From Undibacterium parvum (GTDB lineage Bacteria; Pseudomonadota; Gammaproteobacteria; Burkholderiales; Burkholderiaceae_D): a DNA stretch of 64,000 nt. Within the stretch, counting starts at the first letter, position 1. The number at the start of each line of letters is the position of its first letter. Under the pieces are notes generated by a model. That model was not told the origin of the DNA. It saw nothing but the letters and a program-made list of their open reading frames with translations, and did no database searches. Location: contig NZ_CP034464.1 in assembly GCF_003955735.1 (NCBI RefSeq), forward strand, positions 2,480,001 to 2,544,000, written 5' to 3'. The position numbers and the translations under genes were made by a program. Below are positions 7,977-15,866 of this stretch, piece by piece.

Positions 7977-9233
7977 TTACTCTTTACGGACGAATAGCCA
8001 TAATTTTCCTAAATCGGCGCTGCCATCAGTCGCTTTAAGACTCTTCATCACTTCAGTGGCCTTCGCTCTGTTTCCTGCTTGCAGATACGCCATACCTAAG
8101 TGAAGTTTGGCTTCTTCTGGCGCCTTCAAGCCACCTTTTGCTATTCCTTGCTCAATCAACTCTATGCCTTTTTCTGCTTGCCCTAGTGTCACATAGTTGT
8201 AGCCCATATTCACCATGCCGATACCATTTTTCGCCGCCTTAGCCGCGGTTTCACCTGCATCCAGCGTTTTAGCATCGTCCGTTGCTTGCTTGTTCACTTT
8301 GTCGCGCATTTGCTTATGTTTTGCAGCATCTTTACCCACACCCAGCATATTCGCCGCGTAGCCAGCATCGGTGATTTTCTTTGCTTCAGTTGGTAAGCCC
8401 GCTAGCAACGCCAGTTCTGTCATTTCTACGTATTGTGCAGCTTCTTCCATATTATCGGTTGTCAGCATCAGACGATACCAATCTAGACGCAGGCGATCAG
8501 AAAATCCTGGCTTGTTTGGCAGTCTATACAGCAGATCGCCCCAATATTCTTTCTTCGGATAATATTCAACCATGCGCTCAAGTACCGAGGCATAGCCCAC
8601 ATTATCTTTCAGTTTTAAATAGCAGCTGATTAGCAAATGCAGTTTTTCGTGAGTTGGCACGCGATTGGCCAGCGCGTCTTCCTGCAATTGTTTATTCAGT
8701 TCTGAAATCGCAGCTGCAAAATCATTCTGTAAGTACATGGTGCGCGCCAACAGGTCACGCATCGCGACACTGTCCTTATTCAAGGCTAAGGCACGCATAG
8801 TCCATTGCTTGGATTGCTCATACTTTTTTTCGTTGTAAAACGTGCCAGCCATGCCTTCGGTATACTTAATTTTATCAGCGGCAGTAATAAAATCACTATT
8901 AATCATGCTGTCAAAAGCCTTGGCCAGCATCTCATTGTCGCCCATGCTAGAAGCGATTACGGCACGCATGCGGGCAATCGCGAATAGCTCGTAAGGCGTT
9001 TTCTTTTCAAAGGCCTCAATTGCTTCGAGTTTACTTAATGCTTGAGGGTAGTCTTTGTTCGTGATTAAGGTTTGAATTTCAGCAAATGGCTTTCCCATTT
9101 CTGCACGTACTGATTCCTGCTTGGCGGTCGCGGCTGGCGGGGTTTCTGCCATGGCTAAACTCGACGTTAGGGCAAGCGTAGCAGTACCAATAGCAAGCAG
9201 TAATGCTAAGGCGATAGGTGTTTTTTTTATCAT
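7977..9233 (-). CDS. Secreted tetratricopeptide-repeat protein of unknown function
   Basis: About 418 residues: a Sec signal peptide (MIKKTPIALALLLAIGTATLALTSSLAMA, cleaved before ETPP), then an all-helical repeat protein. TPR-like pairs are seen in QTLITNKDYPQALSKLEAIEAF, NEKKYEQSKQWTMRALALNKDS, YLQNDFAAAISELNKQLQ and MGYNYVTLGQAEKGIELIEQGIAKGG. It probably acts as a periplasmic protein-protein scaffold; no enzyme motif is visible. ATG 9233 is chosen because it begins a good signal peptide; a TTG at 9302 would add 23 residues without one. It lies upstream of the exosortase-associated genes on the same strand but is ended by its own terminator, so a functional link is not shown. Confidence 0.75.
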   Translation of the reverse strand: MIKKTPIALALLLAIGTATLALTSSLAMAETPPAATAKQESVRAEMGKPFAEIQTLITNKDYPQALSKLEAIEAFEKKTPYELFAIARMRAVIASSMGDNEMLAKAFDSMINSDFITAADKIKYTEGMAGTFYNEKKYEQSKQWTMRALALNKDSVAMRDLLARTMYLQNDFAAAISELNKQLQEDALANRVPTHEKLHLLISCYLKLKDNVGYASVLERMVEYYPKKEYWGDLLYRLPNKPGFSDRLRLDWYRLMLTTDNMEEAAQYVEMTELALLAGLPTEAKKITDAGYAANMLGVGKDAAKHKQMRDKVNKQATDDAKTLDAGETAAKAAKNGIGMVNMGYNYVTLGQAEKGIELIEQGIAKGGLKAPEEAKLHLGMAYLQAGNRAKATEVMKSLKATDGSADLGKLWLFVRKE

Positions 9234-9432
9234 GGTAATAATAAATGAGTGAACCGTTACTGAAATGGATGAATCTACCAGGAGCTTTAGATTTTTGATC
9301 AATTACTCAAACGGTAATTCTTCCCCTTTTTTAAGCCGGCTATTATAGCCGAGCCTGCTTAGAAAATCGGTGTCGCGCTTTATGTCCATTGAATTCTACT
9401 AAACTCACCAGTTGCTAGAGCGGAATCTGAAT

Positions 9433-10296
9433 CTACTCAGATTTGCACCAAGCGATAGTCCATGCGCCAATTTTCTCGCGCCAATTGCGTTGCGAAAACG
9501 TATGGTTGGCAGCTTCCAATGTTAGGCAAGTTACGCGTGCCGCCGACATCAGTTTCTTCCATTCGGGGGAGGAACTACTTAAATCAGAAAATTCTTGTGC
9601 AGTGAGATCATTGGTGCAGAGAATACACAACACTCTTCCCTTAAATTGCCGTAAATCTTGTAGCAATTTATTTGGGAGGGGGGCGCCTGATTCTTGTTTG
9701 CTTGGCGTATCGATTTCCACATTTTTCCGATTGGCCACTAGCTTTAGCACTTGATGTCCTAGAGAGCCCAATGCTGAAATTGGATTAAATTGGCCAGTTA
9801 CCATTTTCTTCCAAAATGAGAATTCAAGTAAACGTTGCAGGTAGTAATGTTTGAGGTAGGCTTTGGCCATTCCTTGCTCGGTTCTAACCCAGGGATTGAC
9901 TAAGACCACACCACTAACGCGCGGATCTTGATGAGAATAATGCAGCGAAGCGGTAGCAGCATCGCATAAGCCCCATAACACGACCTCCTGCAATTGTTGT
10001 TCTTGCTGAAAAAAACAATCAAGTGCAGCGCGTATATCTTCATCGATTTGGGTAAAGTCTCGCTGCATCCCCTCACTATCGCCCATACCCCGATAATCAA
10101 AGCGCAGGACGGGAATACCTTGTCCAGCCAATTGCCTTGCCAACAAGGTAAATTGCCTATGGCTGCCAATTCTATATTGTGGTCCACCGACGACGAATAG
10201 TACGCCACGTCTGATGGCTTGTTGTGGCTTGCTGAGTATGCCAGTGAGTCTTGCGCCCTGACAATAAAAAGTAAGTGCAATATCCTCGTATTGCAT
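9433..10296 (-). CDS. Hydrolase 1, exosortase A system-associated (alpha/beta hydrolase with Cys nucleophile)
   Basis: A 287-residue cytoplasmic alpha/beta hydrolase. The oxyanion region is LFVVGGPQYRIGSHRQF, strand 4-5 segment VLRFDYRGMGDSEG is typical, and the nucleophile elbow is W-G-L-C-D-A (Cys111), so a cysteine takes the usual serine's place. Acid and base candidates are in CILCTNDLTAQEF and LEAANHTFSQ (His near 264). This combination identifies the TIGR03100-type family, which accompanies exosortase type A systems; the substrate is unknown, with thioester or ester cleavage inferred. Its start abuts the hydrolase 2 stop with no gap, third in the operon ACP-hydrolase 2-hydrolase 1. Confidence 0.85.
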   Translation of the reverse strand: MQYEDIALTFYCQGARLTGILSKPQQAIRRGVLFVVGGPQYRIGSHRQFTLLARQLAGQGIPVLRFDYRGMGDSEGMQRDFTQIDEDIRAALDCFFQQEQQLQEVVLWGLCDAATASLHYSHQDPRVSGVVLVNPWVRTEQGMAKAYLKHYYLQRLLEFSFWKKMVTGQFNPISALGSLGHQVLKLVANRKNVEIDTPSKQESGAPLPNKLLQDLRQFKGRVLCILCTNDLTAQEFSDLSSSSPEWKKLMSAARVTCLTLEAANHTFSQRNWREKIGAWTIAWCKSE

Positions 10297-11136
10297 TTAT
10301 CGGTCCCCTTGCAAGAACACTTGCACCGTACTCGCGATAAGTTCCGGATTGTTTTCTATCTCTTGGCTTGCCCAAAATTCAGCGCCAGGAATTTGTATTA
10401 GACGTACTTCAACTTTTTGCTGAGCCCATGAATCGATGACTTGTTTCTTTGCTGGTGAAATTTCCACTCCAGCAGTGGGCTGAAGCTCTAGCCAATCTAC
10501 ACGAAATTCCAAAGGTAAATAGTCAGCAATTTTTTGCGCATCAATAGCTGCAGCCAATTGGGGGGGGAGTTCATATCCGCCAATTTCTATCACTTCGCCA
10601 GCCAAAAGCGCGTTGCGGATCGCCTGAGTGCCGCTAGTCATGTCCTGTTTTCCGCTCAGCATATCACTGGCTAAACGTAGCCTTAAAAATTGATTAAGTA
10701 ATTGGCGACCGTTAATTGCGGGTTGCCATAGGACGAGCTGGTCAATCGGATATTTATCGATTTTTAAAAAATCTAAGGCAAGTAATGCGCCTAAACGCAG
10801 ACCTAATAAACTGATGGGTAACTGTGTACGTTGGCTCAGGTACATATAGGCAGCAGCCAAGTCTTGCCGCCAACTTTCCCAACTGCTGTCTCGCAACTCG
10901 CCATGACTATCGCCACAACCATCCAAATCGACTAGCAATACAGCGTATCCATGTGATGCCAAAGTGCGCGCCAAGGTGCTTAGCATGTGCCTAGACTTAT
11001 TCATCTCTTCTGCAAACGGCGGCACCAATAGAATTGCCCTGCGCGCTGTTTTCGCATTTTCCATACTATGGTAGACACAAAATCGTTTGCCTAAATTGGT
11101 CTCTAGGAAAAATGATTCGATCAACACAATAGCCAT
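10297..11136 (-). CDS. Hydrolase 2, exosortase A system-associated (alpha/beta hydrolase fold, altered nucleophile elbow)
   Basis: A 279-residue alpha/beta hydrolase-fold protein. LLVPPFAEEMNKSRHMLSTLAR and YAVLLVDLDGCGDSHGEL are typical of the family, but the elbow reads L-L-G-L-R-L-G (Arg114 in the nucleophile position), so the classic Ser/Cys/Asp nucleophile is absent. That matches the TIGR03101-type exosortase-associated family as remembered. It may be a partner or binding protein rather than a hydrolase. The ATG overlaps the ACP stop codon by one base and the stop touches the hydrolase 1 start, so the three genes are tightly coupled. Confidence 0.85.
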   Translation of the reverse strand: MAIVLIESFFLETNLGKRFCVYHSMENAKTARRAILLVPPFAEEMNKSRHMLSTLARTLASHGYAVLLVDLDGCGDSHGELRDSSWESWRQDLAAAYMYLSQRTQLPISLLGLRLGALLALDFLKIDKYPIDQLVLWQPAINGRQLLNQFLRLRLASDMLSGKQDMTSGTQAIRNALLAGEVIEIGGYELPPQLAAAIDAQKIADYLPLEFRVDWLELQPTAGVEISPAKKQVIDSWAQQKVEVRLIQIPGAEFWASQEIENNPELIASTVQVFLQGDR

Positions 11137-11384
11137 TAAATGAGCTTACTATCAACAAAAGTGCTGAGCGTACCTAGTGTTTCAAACACCTGCCCATTGA
11201 TTTCATCATCCTCAACATCAAATCCAAAGTGCTCTTCAAGTCGGCTAATGAGACTGATTACTGCGATTGAGTCTAGCTCTGCGTAGGCACCTAATAAATG
11301 GGATTCTGCGTTCATAGCCTGCCCAGTTATACCAAGATTAAGTACATCGATAAGGATGCGTTTTACTGTATCAATAGAATTCAT
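11136..11384 (-). CDS. Acyl carrier protein (exosortase-cluster type)
   Basis: An 82-residue carrier protein. The phosphopantetheine site is in ELDSIAVISLI (Ser39), flanked by the helix 2 pattern common to ACP/PCP domains and an acidic helix (HFGFDVEDDEI). It carries acyl groups as thioesters on a 4'-phosphopantetheine arm. This is not the housekeeping AcpP, whose motif is DSLD. In exosortase A loci a dedicated ACP often sits next to hydrolases 1 and 2, as here. A GNAT-type acyltransferase gene ~4.5 kb away could be its acceptor enzyme; that link is inference. First gene of the minus-strand operon; its promoter must lie in the 414-bp divergent gap. Confidence 0.9.
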   Translation of the reverse strand: MNSIDTVKRILIDVLNLGITGQAMNAESHLLGAYAELDSIAVISLISRLEEHFGFDVEDDEINGQVFETLGTLSTFVDSKLI

Positions 11385-11798
11385 AGATTCGTTAGGTTTG
11401 ATGGGGGCGTGTTTTGGGTCTAATCTAAGGTAAGCCAGTTACTTGATATTAGTGACATAATAAACTTGGGTTAATAATGTACGTATTTTGACGTGGAACG
11501 GTGTTTTTTTTATTTTGTAGGATAAAAAAAAGCATTTTTTTTAAAATAGCGTGTCGATATTTTTTACATTAGCCAAATTATTTCTATTGAAAATAATTAA
11601 ATTATATATAAATCAAAGACTTATGAGTTTGGCATAAATATTGCTTTTATTTATATTTGTAAAGGCCGGAATATTTTTCTGATATCAAAATAATCTCTGC
11701 ATAATATTGGCAGAAATTCATGATACAGTTTACTCCAATGCTGCAATAAAGGACTATTTTGCGTTTTACTGGTCTGCATATATATTTGAGGTGAGTTC
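11385..11798. other. AT-rich divergent control region between ACP and secreted-protein genes
   Basis: A 414-bp gene-free region, very AT-rich between 11500 and 11660, dividing the minus-strand hydrolase/ACP operon from the plus-strand cassette. It contains the sigma-54-type promoter described separately and several A/T tracts (for example 11513-11545) that could bend DNA for an upstream activator. The only long reading frame in it is antisense and is not supported. Confidence 0.6.
11629..11645 (+). promoter_or_regulatory. Sigma-54 (-24/-12) promoter of the HPr-rel-A/exosortase-associated cassette
   Basis: The sequence ttggcataaatattgct has GG at 11631-11632 and GC at 11643-11644, separated by exactly ten bases, and matches consensus TGGCAC-N5-TTGCW at all but one position. 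It points to the plus strand, giving a start near 11656 and a ~140-base leader before the ATG at 11799. Exosortase/PEP-CTERM loci in related bacteria are known to be driven by RpoN with the PrsK/PrsR two-component pair, which fits this context. Confidence 0.75.
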
Positions 11799-12506
11799 AT
11801 GAGTGAAATTGAAAAACAAACAGAGGCAAGCAATAATGCAGCGGATACGCTGGTTGCTCCTGCCATGGCTGTTGCCTCAAGCTCCAGACGCAGATTAATC
11901 AAGTTGGGTACGACTGCCGCCCCTATAGTCGCCACCTTGGTCAGTAAACCTGCGCTTGCCTGGCATTGCAAAAGCCCTTCGGCATGGGGTTCAGAAATTT
12001 TGAATCCAAAAACTAGTTTGGCTACCAATGCAGGCCATCAGTCTTACCCAGATGAGACATGGTATATTTCAAATTGGTGCAATAACACCGCAAGAAGCTC
12101 AACTGGGAATGCGAGTCCTCCTTGGACTGCCTTGAGAACAAAATACACGACGCTGAAAAACAACGCGCCTAGCAATAAGACTACGAAAACTTCTTTCGAT
12201 TACACTTTATGTACTATTGCTGAATTGCAAGCTGCTGTGGCTGGTTTAAAAGTGGCCGGAGCGAGTCCTTCTGCGACCGTTAAATCGGTGCTAACGTCCG
12301 GGTCAGATCTGCAAAAATCAACGATAGTTGCGCAGCTCAATTATTTGATACTTTCTCCTTTGCTCAAAAATCAAATGGAAAAGTGTCTGCCTTCTAGTGC
12401 GTTGCAACAAATGGCTACGGGCAGTTATAGCCCTGCAGGATCCGGTCAGACATGGGATGCTGCAAAAATCAAAAAATTTCTATATGATAACTATATGGCA
12501 CGTTAG
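11799..12506 (+). CDS. Tat-type secreted protein of unknown function, candidate substrate of the downstream cassette
   Basis: A 235-residue protein that I do not recognise. Residues 1-28 form a polar, acidic-to-neutral leader (MSEIEKQTEASNNAADTL...), then S29-R30-R31-R32-L33-I34-K35 fits the twin-arginine motif. A hydrophobic stretch (GTTAAPIVATLVSK) and PALA with a likely cut after Ala54 follow. The mature ~180 residues are Ser/Thr/Asn-rich with four cysteines (57, 94, 138, 196) and no PEP-CTERM tail, membrane anchor or enzyme motif. Strong ribosome site (GAGGTGAG) before ATG 11799. It is first behind the sigma-54 promoter and lies three bases before the PqqD-like gene, so it is probably what the PqqD/kinase/nucleotidyltransferase genes act on or serve; that is inference. 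Confidence 0.75.
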   Translation: MSEIEKQTEASNNAADTLVAPAMAVASSSRRRLIKLGTTAAPIVATLVSKPALAWHCKSPSAWGSEILNPKTSLATNAGHQSYPDETWYISNWCNNTARSSTGNASPPWTALRTKYTTLKNNAPSNKTTKTSFDYTLCTIAELQAAVAGLKVAGASPSATVKSVLTSGSDLQKSTIVAQLNYLILSPLLKNQMEKCLPSSALQQMATGSYSPAGSGQTWDAAKIKKFLYDNYMAR

Positions 12507-12509
12507 TTC

Positions 12510-12830
12510 TTGTCGCATATTATAAAAAAAAATCCACCACTTTCCCCTTTGTGGTCACTCGCTTCTCCAGCTCAGCTTTGTATTCGAGTATGGGAGGACG
12601 ATGAGACCGCTGTTGTGTATGATGCTAGATCAGGCGATACTCATTTGATCGAGCCGCTTGGTCTCGCAATCTTGTCTTTATTGAGAGACGAGCCGCACAA
12701 CATTGCATCCATAAACTTACAACTTACCTCCTTGTATGCACCGGAGGATCACGTATCAATCTTTGATCTCATCCCTACAGTTTTGCGAGATATGCATGAT
12801 GTCGGGCTTATTGTCGAGATCCCCGCTTGA
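12510..12830 (+). CDS. PqqD family peptide chaperone, HPr-rel-A system
   Basis: A 106-residue PqqD-like winged-helix protein, the fold of RiPP recognition elements that bind leader peptides and hand them to modifying enzymes. The typical strand pattern is IRVWEDDETAVVYDARSGDTHLIEPLGLAILSLL, followed by helices and a second turn VSIFDLIPTVLRDMHDVGLIVEI. It starts with TTG at 12510, three bases after the preceding stop, with no clear ribosome site, so translation is probably coupled. Its stop overlaps the next gene's start by four bases. The link with the following HprK-like kinase identifies the conserved cassette (TIGR04353 type, from memory). What peptide it binds is unknown. Confidence 0.82.
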   Translation: MSHIIKKNPPLSPLWSLASPAQLCIRVWEDDETAVVYDARSGDTHLIEPLGLAILSLLRDEPHNIASINLQLTSLYAPEDHVSIFDLIPTVLRDMHDVGLIVEIPA

Positions 12831-13735
12831 AAGTATCTACTCTTACTCATCCAGAGCTCGCAGTTTTATTAAAACGCGGCGAACTGTTGTTGCCCTTGGG
12901 TCCATTTGTCACCCGCATTAAAACAAATGTGCCAGCACTTATTGAAAATATCGCCCTAATGTATGCTGACTTTGAGCTGGTTTCGAAGGATGCATTTGCT
13001 GATTTTCACGTCGAAATAAAATTTGAAGCTGGATTTCGACGCTGGGTAAAACCCCAAGCTCGATTCTTTTTTGACGGACGCCCATCTTTCACAGCGTTAC
13101 CGGTTGAGCAAGCACCTGCAATGTTGGAGTGGGGACTTAACTGGTGTATTGCGGCGCATAGTCATCAATTTCTTATCATTCATGCGGCAGTGATTGAGAA
13201 AGCCGGGAAGGCCATAGTCTTGCCCGCGCCACCAGGATCAGGAAAAAGCACCTTATGCGCCGGTCTAGTAATGCGCGGTTGGCGTTTGCTTTCTGATGAG
13301 CTAGCGCTCTACGATATGAGCTCAGGTAAAATTTACGGTATGGCGCGGCCAATTAATTTAAAAAATCGCTCTATCGAGATCATTCAGCAGTACGCACCAG
13401 ATGCCGTACTCACGACGTCCATGTCAGATACCACCAAAGGGACCGTTGCTCTAGTCCGCCCGCCCGCCAATAGTGTTACTCGTGCAGCAGAAGCAGTTAT
13501 GCCAGGGTGGATCATTCTGCCCAAGTATTTAGATGGTGCAGATGCCGAGTTAACATCCTGTAGTCGTGCACATACCTTTATGTTGATAGCTGAGCAATCG
13601 TTCAATTACGATATTCAGGGGCGACGAGGTTTTGATGCAATTGGCGATTTAGTGGAACGGTCGCAATGCTATCGATTTTCCTATAGCAATTTGGACGATG
13701 CGAACCGCTTGTTTTCAGATTTGCTTGAGAGATAG
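12827..13735 (+). CDS. HprK-related kinase A
   Basis: A 302-residue relative of HPr kinase/phosphorylase. The C-terminal half holds the P-loop A-P-P-G-S-G-K-S-T (134-142), His119 just before it (FLIIHAAVIE), and LLSDELALYD (Asp157/Glu158), the HprK-like acidic motif. The N-terminal ~110 residues are specific to this family. Real HprK phosphorylates HPr; this family is not linked to a PTS here and its target is unknown. HprK-like kinases of lasso peptide clusters phosphorylate a peptide, which makes a peptide or protein target plausible. TTG start at 12827 overlaps the PqqD stop (TTGA). Three bases separate it from the nucleotidyltransferase gene. Confidence 0.85.
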   Translation: MKVSTLTHPELAVLLKRGELLLPLGPFVTRIKTNVPALIENIALMYADFELVSKDAFADFHVEIKFEAGFRRWVKPQARFFFDGRPSFTALPVEQAPAMLEWGLNWCIAAHSHQFLIIHAAVIEKAGKAIVLPAPPGSGKSTLCAGLVMRGWRLLSDELALYDMSSGKIYGMARPINLKNRSIEIIQQYAPDAVLTTSMSDTTKGTVALVRPPANSVTRAAEAVMPGWIILPKYLDGADAELTSCSRAHTFMLIAEQSFNYDIQGRRGFDAIGDLVERSQCYRFSYSNLDDANRLFSDLLER

Positions 13736-13738
13736 AAA

Positions 13739-14857
13739 ATGGAGCGCCAGCGAAATTTGATTACGTCTGTCTTATTGCATCCTCAGATGTTGCACGACTT
13801 AACTATGCTCGATTGGGATCTGTTAATACGTCAAGGTAGAAGTGCAAATCTTTTGGGCCGTTTAGCGCATAGACTGGAGCAAGATGGCTTGCTCGAGCGC
13901 GTTCCTGAAGCTGTGCGTTTTCATTTATCCTCGGCATTGCAGATGGCGAATCGACAGGAAATAGCCCTGCGTTGGGAAGTTGAGTGTATTCGACTTGCAT
14001 TAATTGAAACAGAAACTAAAATCATATTATTAAAGGGCGCTGCTTATGTCATGGCTGGGCTAAATGTCGCATGTGGTCGTACTTTTTCAGATGTCGATAT
14101 TTTGGTTCCTAAAAGTAAATTAGGTCATGTAGAAAGCGAGTTGATGATACACGGATGGCAAGGAGGGCATCACGATGAGTATGATCAACGTTATTATCGT
14201 CAGTGGATGCATGAATTACCCCCAATGCGTCATATCATACGTGGCACGACTATCGATGTTCATCACACCATTTTGCCTGAAACAGCGCGTGTAAAGATCA
14301 AGACCGATGCGCTCTTTGAATCAAAAACGATATTGCCAGGACAGACAAATTTATATGTTTTTCAAGCCACTGACATGTTGCTGCACAGTGCTACGCATTT
14401 ATTTCATGAAGGTGATTTTGAAAAAGGCCTGAGAGATTTATTCGATTTGGACAGTCTATTCCGACAATTTTCTGGTGATCCTTGCTTTTGGCCGCAATTA
14501 GTACCGAGGGCGATAGAGTTGGGTTTGACGCGACCATTATTTTATGCGCTGCGATATTCTGAGATGATATTGGAAACACCTATCCCATCAGAGGTTCAAG
14601 CTGCCGCTAAAATAGGCTCGCCAGCTTTTCTGACGCTTTTGTTAATGGATAATTGCTACCAACGAGCCTTAGAGCCAGTACACCAAAGCACTTTCACCTT
14701 GAAAATTTGGGTAGCAAGATTTGTATTGTATGTGCGCTCACATTGGATACGTATGCCATTTCAATTATTGGCATATCATTTGGGGCGTAAAGTTTTTAAG
14801 CGAGCGTCTGTTAAAGAAGAAGAAAAACCAAGCACAGGACTAGAACTTAAAATGTAA
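13739..14857 (+). CDS. Nucleotidyltransferase family protein (NTP_transf_5 type)
   Basis: A 372-residue protein with an N-terminal helical part (residues 1-90), then the polymerase-beta-type core: ILLKGAAYVMAGL (97-108) and the metal-binding motif R-T-F-S-D-V-D-I-L-V with Asp118 and Asp120. The rest is helical, with conserved-looking HHTILPE and HLFHEGDFEKGLRDLFDLD segments, as in the uncharacterised nucleotidyltransferase family PF14907. It should transfer a nucleotide (AMP is most common) to a protein, peptide or small molecule. It lies three bases after the kinase gene, so kinase and nucleotidyltransferase probably act in one pathway. Related pairs occur in some lasso peptide clusters; no lasso cyclase or protease is present here. 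Confidence 0.82.
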   Translation: MERQRNLITSVLLHPQMLHDLTMLDWDLLIRQGRSANLLGRLAHRLEQDGLLERVPEAVRFHLSSALQMANRQEIALRWEVECIRLALIETETKIILLKGAAYVMAGLNVACGRTFSDVDILVPKSKLGHVESELMIHGWQGGHHDEYDQRYYRQWMHELPPMRHIIRGTTIDVHHTILPETARVKIKTDALFESKTILPGQTNLYVFQATDMLLHSATHLFHEGDFEKGLRDLFDLDSLFRQFSGDPCFWPQLVPRAIELGLTRPLFYALRYSEMILETPIPSEVQAAAKIGSPAFLTLLLMDNCYQRALEPVHQSTFTLKIWVARFVLYVRSHWIRMPFQLLAYHLGRKVFKRASVKEEEKPSTGLELKM

Positions 14858-14902
14858 TTGAGTCGGTGCGAATTAGCTGTTTTATGTAATGGGATATATA
14901 AA

Positions 14903-15799
14903 ATGGATATTTTTTTTCACTGCATAAAGCGCAATTCGTGGATATGGTTTTTTGTCGCGCAACAGTTTTTTCTGTTAGAAGTTTGGGCGTTCCAAGAGTC
15001 TAATGTACAGAATTCATCTGAAGAGTTAACTGAATTAGCACGCCGATACGAAAATGCAGAAGGCGTTTCCAGAGACTATCAAAGGGCATTCGATTTGTAT
15101 TGTCAGGCCGCGAAAGCAGGCTGGCCCGAAGCGCAATATGCTTTGGCGTGGATGTATGCAAATGCCCGCGGACTCGCTCGTAACGATCAAGCAGCGCAGC
15201 AATTATTTCAACTTGCTGCCGAGCAGGGTCATCGCCAATCTATGGAGTTGATTCGAGGTATTGAGCGAAATGACGTCAATGCACTCCCCTCCTGTCTTTT
15301 TTTCGAAGAGATAGTTCCAACTACCAACCACAAGGCAATTTCAAAATATGAATACCCTCAAGGTAAAGTAAGTGAATTGGTCAGTAGATTGGCTCCGCGT
15401 TATGCGATAGATCCTGCTCTGGCAATGGCGATAATTTCTGTTGAATCGCATTTTAATGAGCGCGCAGTCTCCTCAAAAAATGCCCAAGGTCTAATGCAAC
15501 TGATGCCCGATACCGCTGAGCGTTTCGGTGTTAAAGACGCATTTAATCCAGAACAAAATATTAAAGGCGGTTTGGCCTATTTGCGGTGGTTGTTAGCTTT
15601 TTTTCGCGGTAACGTATCGCTGGTTGCTGCCGCCTATAATTCGGGAGAGCGCACGGTTGAAAAATATCATGGTGTCCCGCCTTATCAAGAAACTATAGAT
15701 TACGTTCAAAAAGTGATCAACCTCTATCAAAAAACCACACATCCGTTTTTACGAAATATCGTTTCCCCTCCGTTTTTTCTCACTAGTAAAAAATTGTAA
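14903..15799 (+). CDS. Exported lytic transglycosylase with N-terminal Sel1 repeats
   Basis: About 298 residues: an N-terminal hydrophobic signal (IWFFVAQQFFLLEVWA), two Sel1/TPR-like repeats (residues ~43-112; YENAEGVSRDYQRAFDLYCQAA and WMYANARGLARNDQAAQQLFQLAA), then an SLT domain (~155-275). The catalytic glutamate is in ISVESHFNERA (Glu181), with GLMQLMP, NIKGGLAYL and AAYNSG motifs intact. It cleaves the peptidoglycan glycan strand to 1,6-anhydromuramic ends in the periplasm. ATG 14903 is chosen because it opens the signal peptide; a TTG at 14858 would add 15 residues. It is 45 bases after the nucleotidyltransferase gene and likely part of the cassette, perhaps opening the wall for an export or polysaccharide complex. 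Confidence 0.85.
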   Translation: MDIFFHCIKRNSWIWFFVAQQFFLLEVWAFQESNVQNSSEELTELARRYENAEGVSRDYQRAFDLYCQAAKAGWPEAQYALAWMYANARGLARNDQAAQQLFQLAAEQGHRQSMELIRGIERNDVNALPSCLFFEEIVPTTNHKAISKYEYPQGKVSELVSRLAPRYAIDPALAMAIISVESHFNERAVSSKNAQGLMQLMPDTAERFGVKDAFNPEQNIKGGLAYLRWLLAFFRGNVSLVAAAYNSGERTVEKYHGVPPYQETIDYVQKVINLYQKTTHPFLRNIVSPPFFLTSKKL

Positions 15800-15866
15800 C
15801 CCCGCAATTCCCCATTCAAAAATCATAGCTGGAATGGTCTAATCACACTTTTAGTAAGGTGGTCTT

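Noticed and set aside
11651..12028. 125-residue minus-strand open frame crossing the cassette promoter region
   Set aside because: It would lie over the sigma-54 leader and the Tat-signal coding region; no ribosome site or recognisable protein features.
11799..14857. Lasso peptide biosynthesis cluster
   Set aside because: PqqD-like, HprK-like and nucleotidyltransferase genes are reminiscent of one, but the asparagine-synthetase-like cyclase and the B2 protease are missing and the first gene product is a 235-residue protein, not a short precursor.
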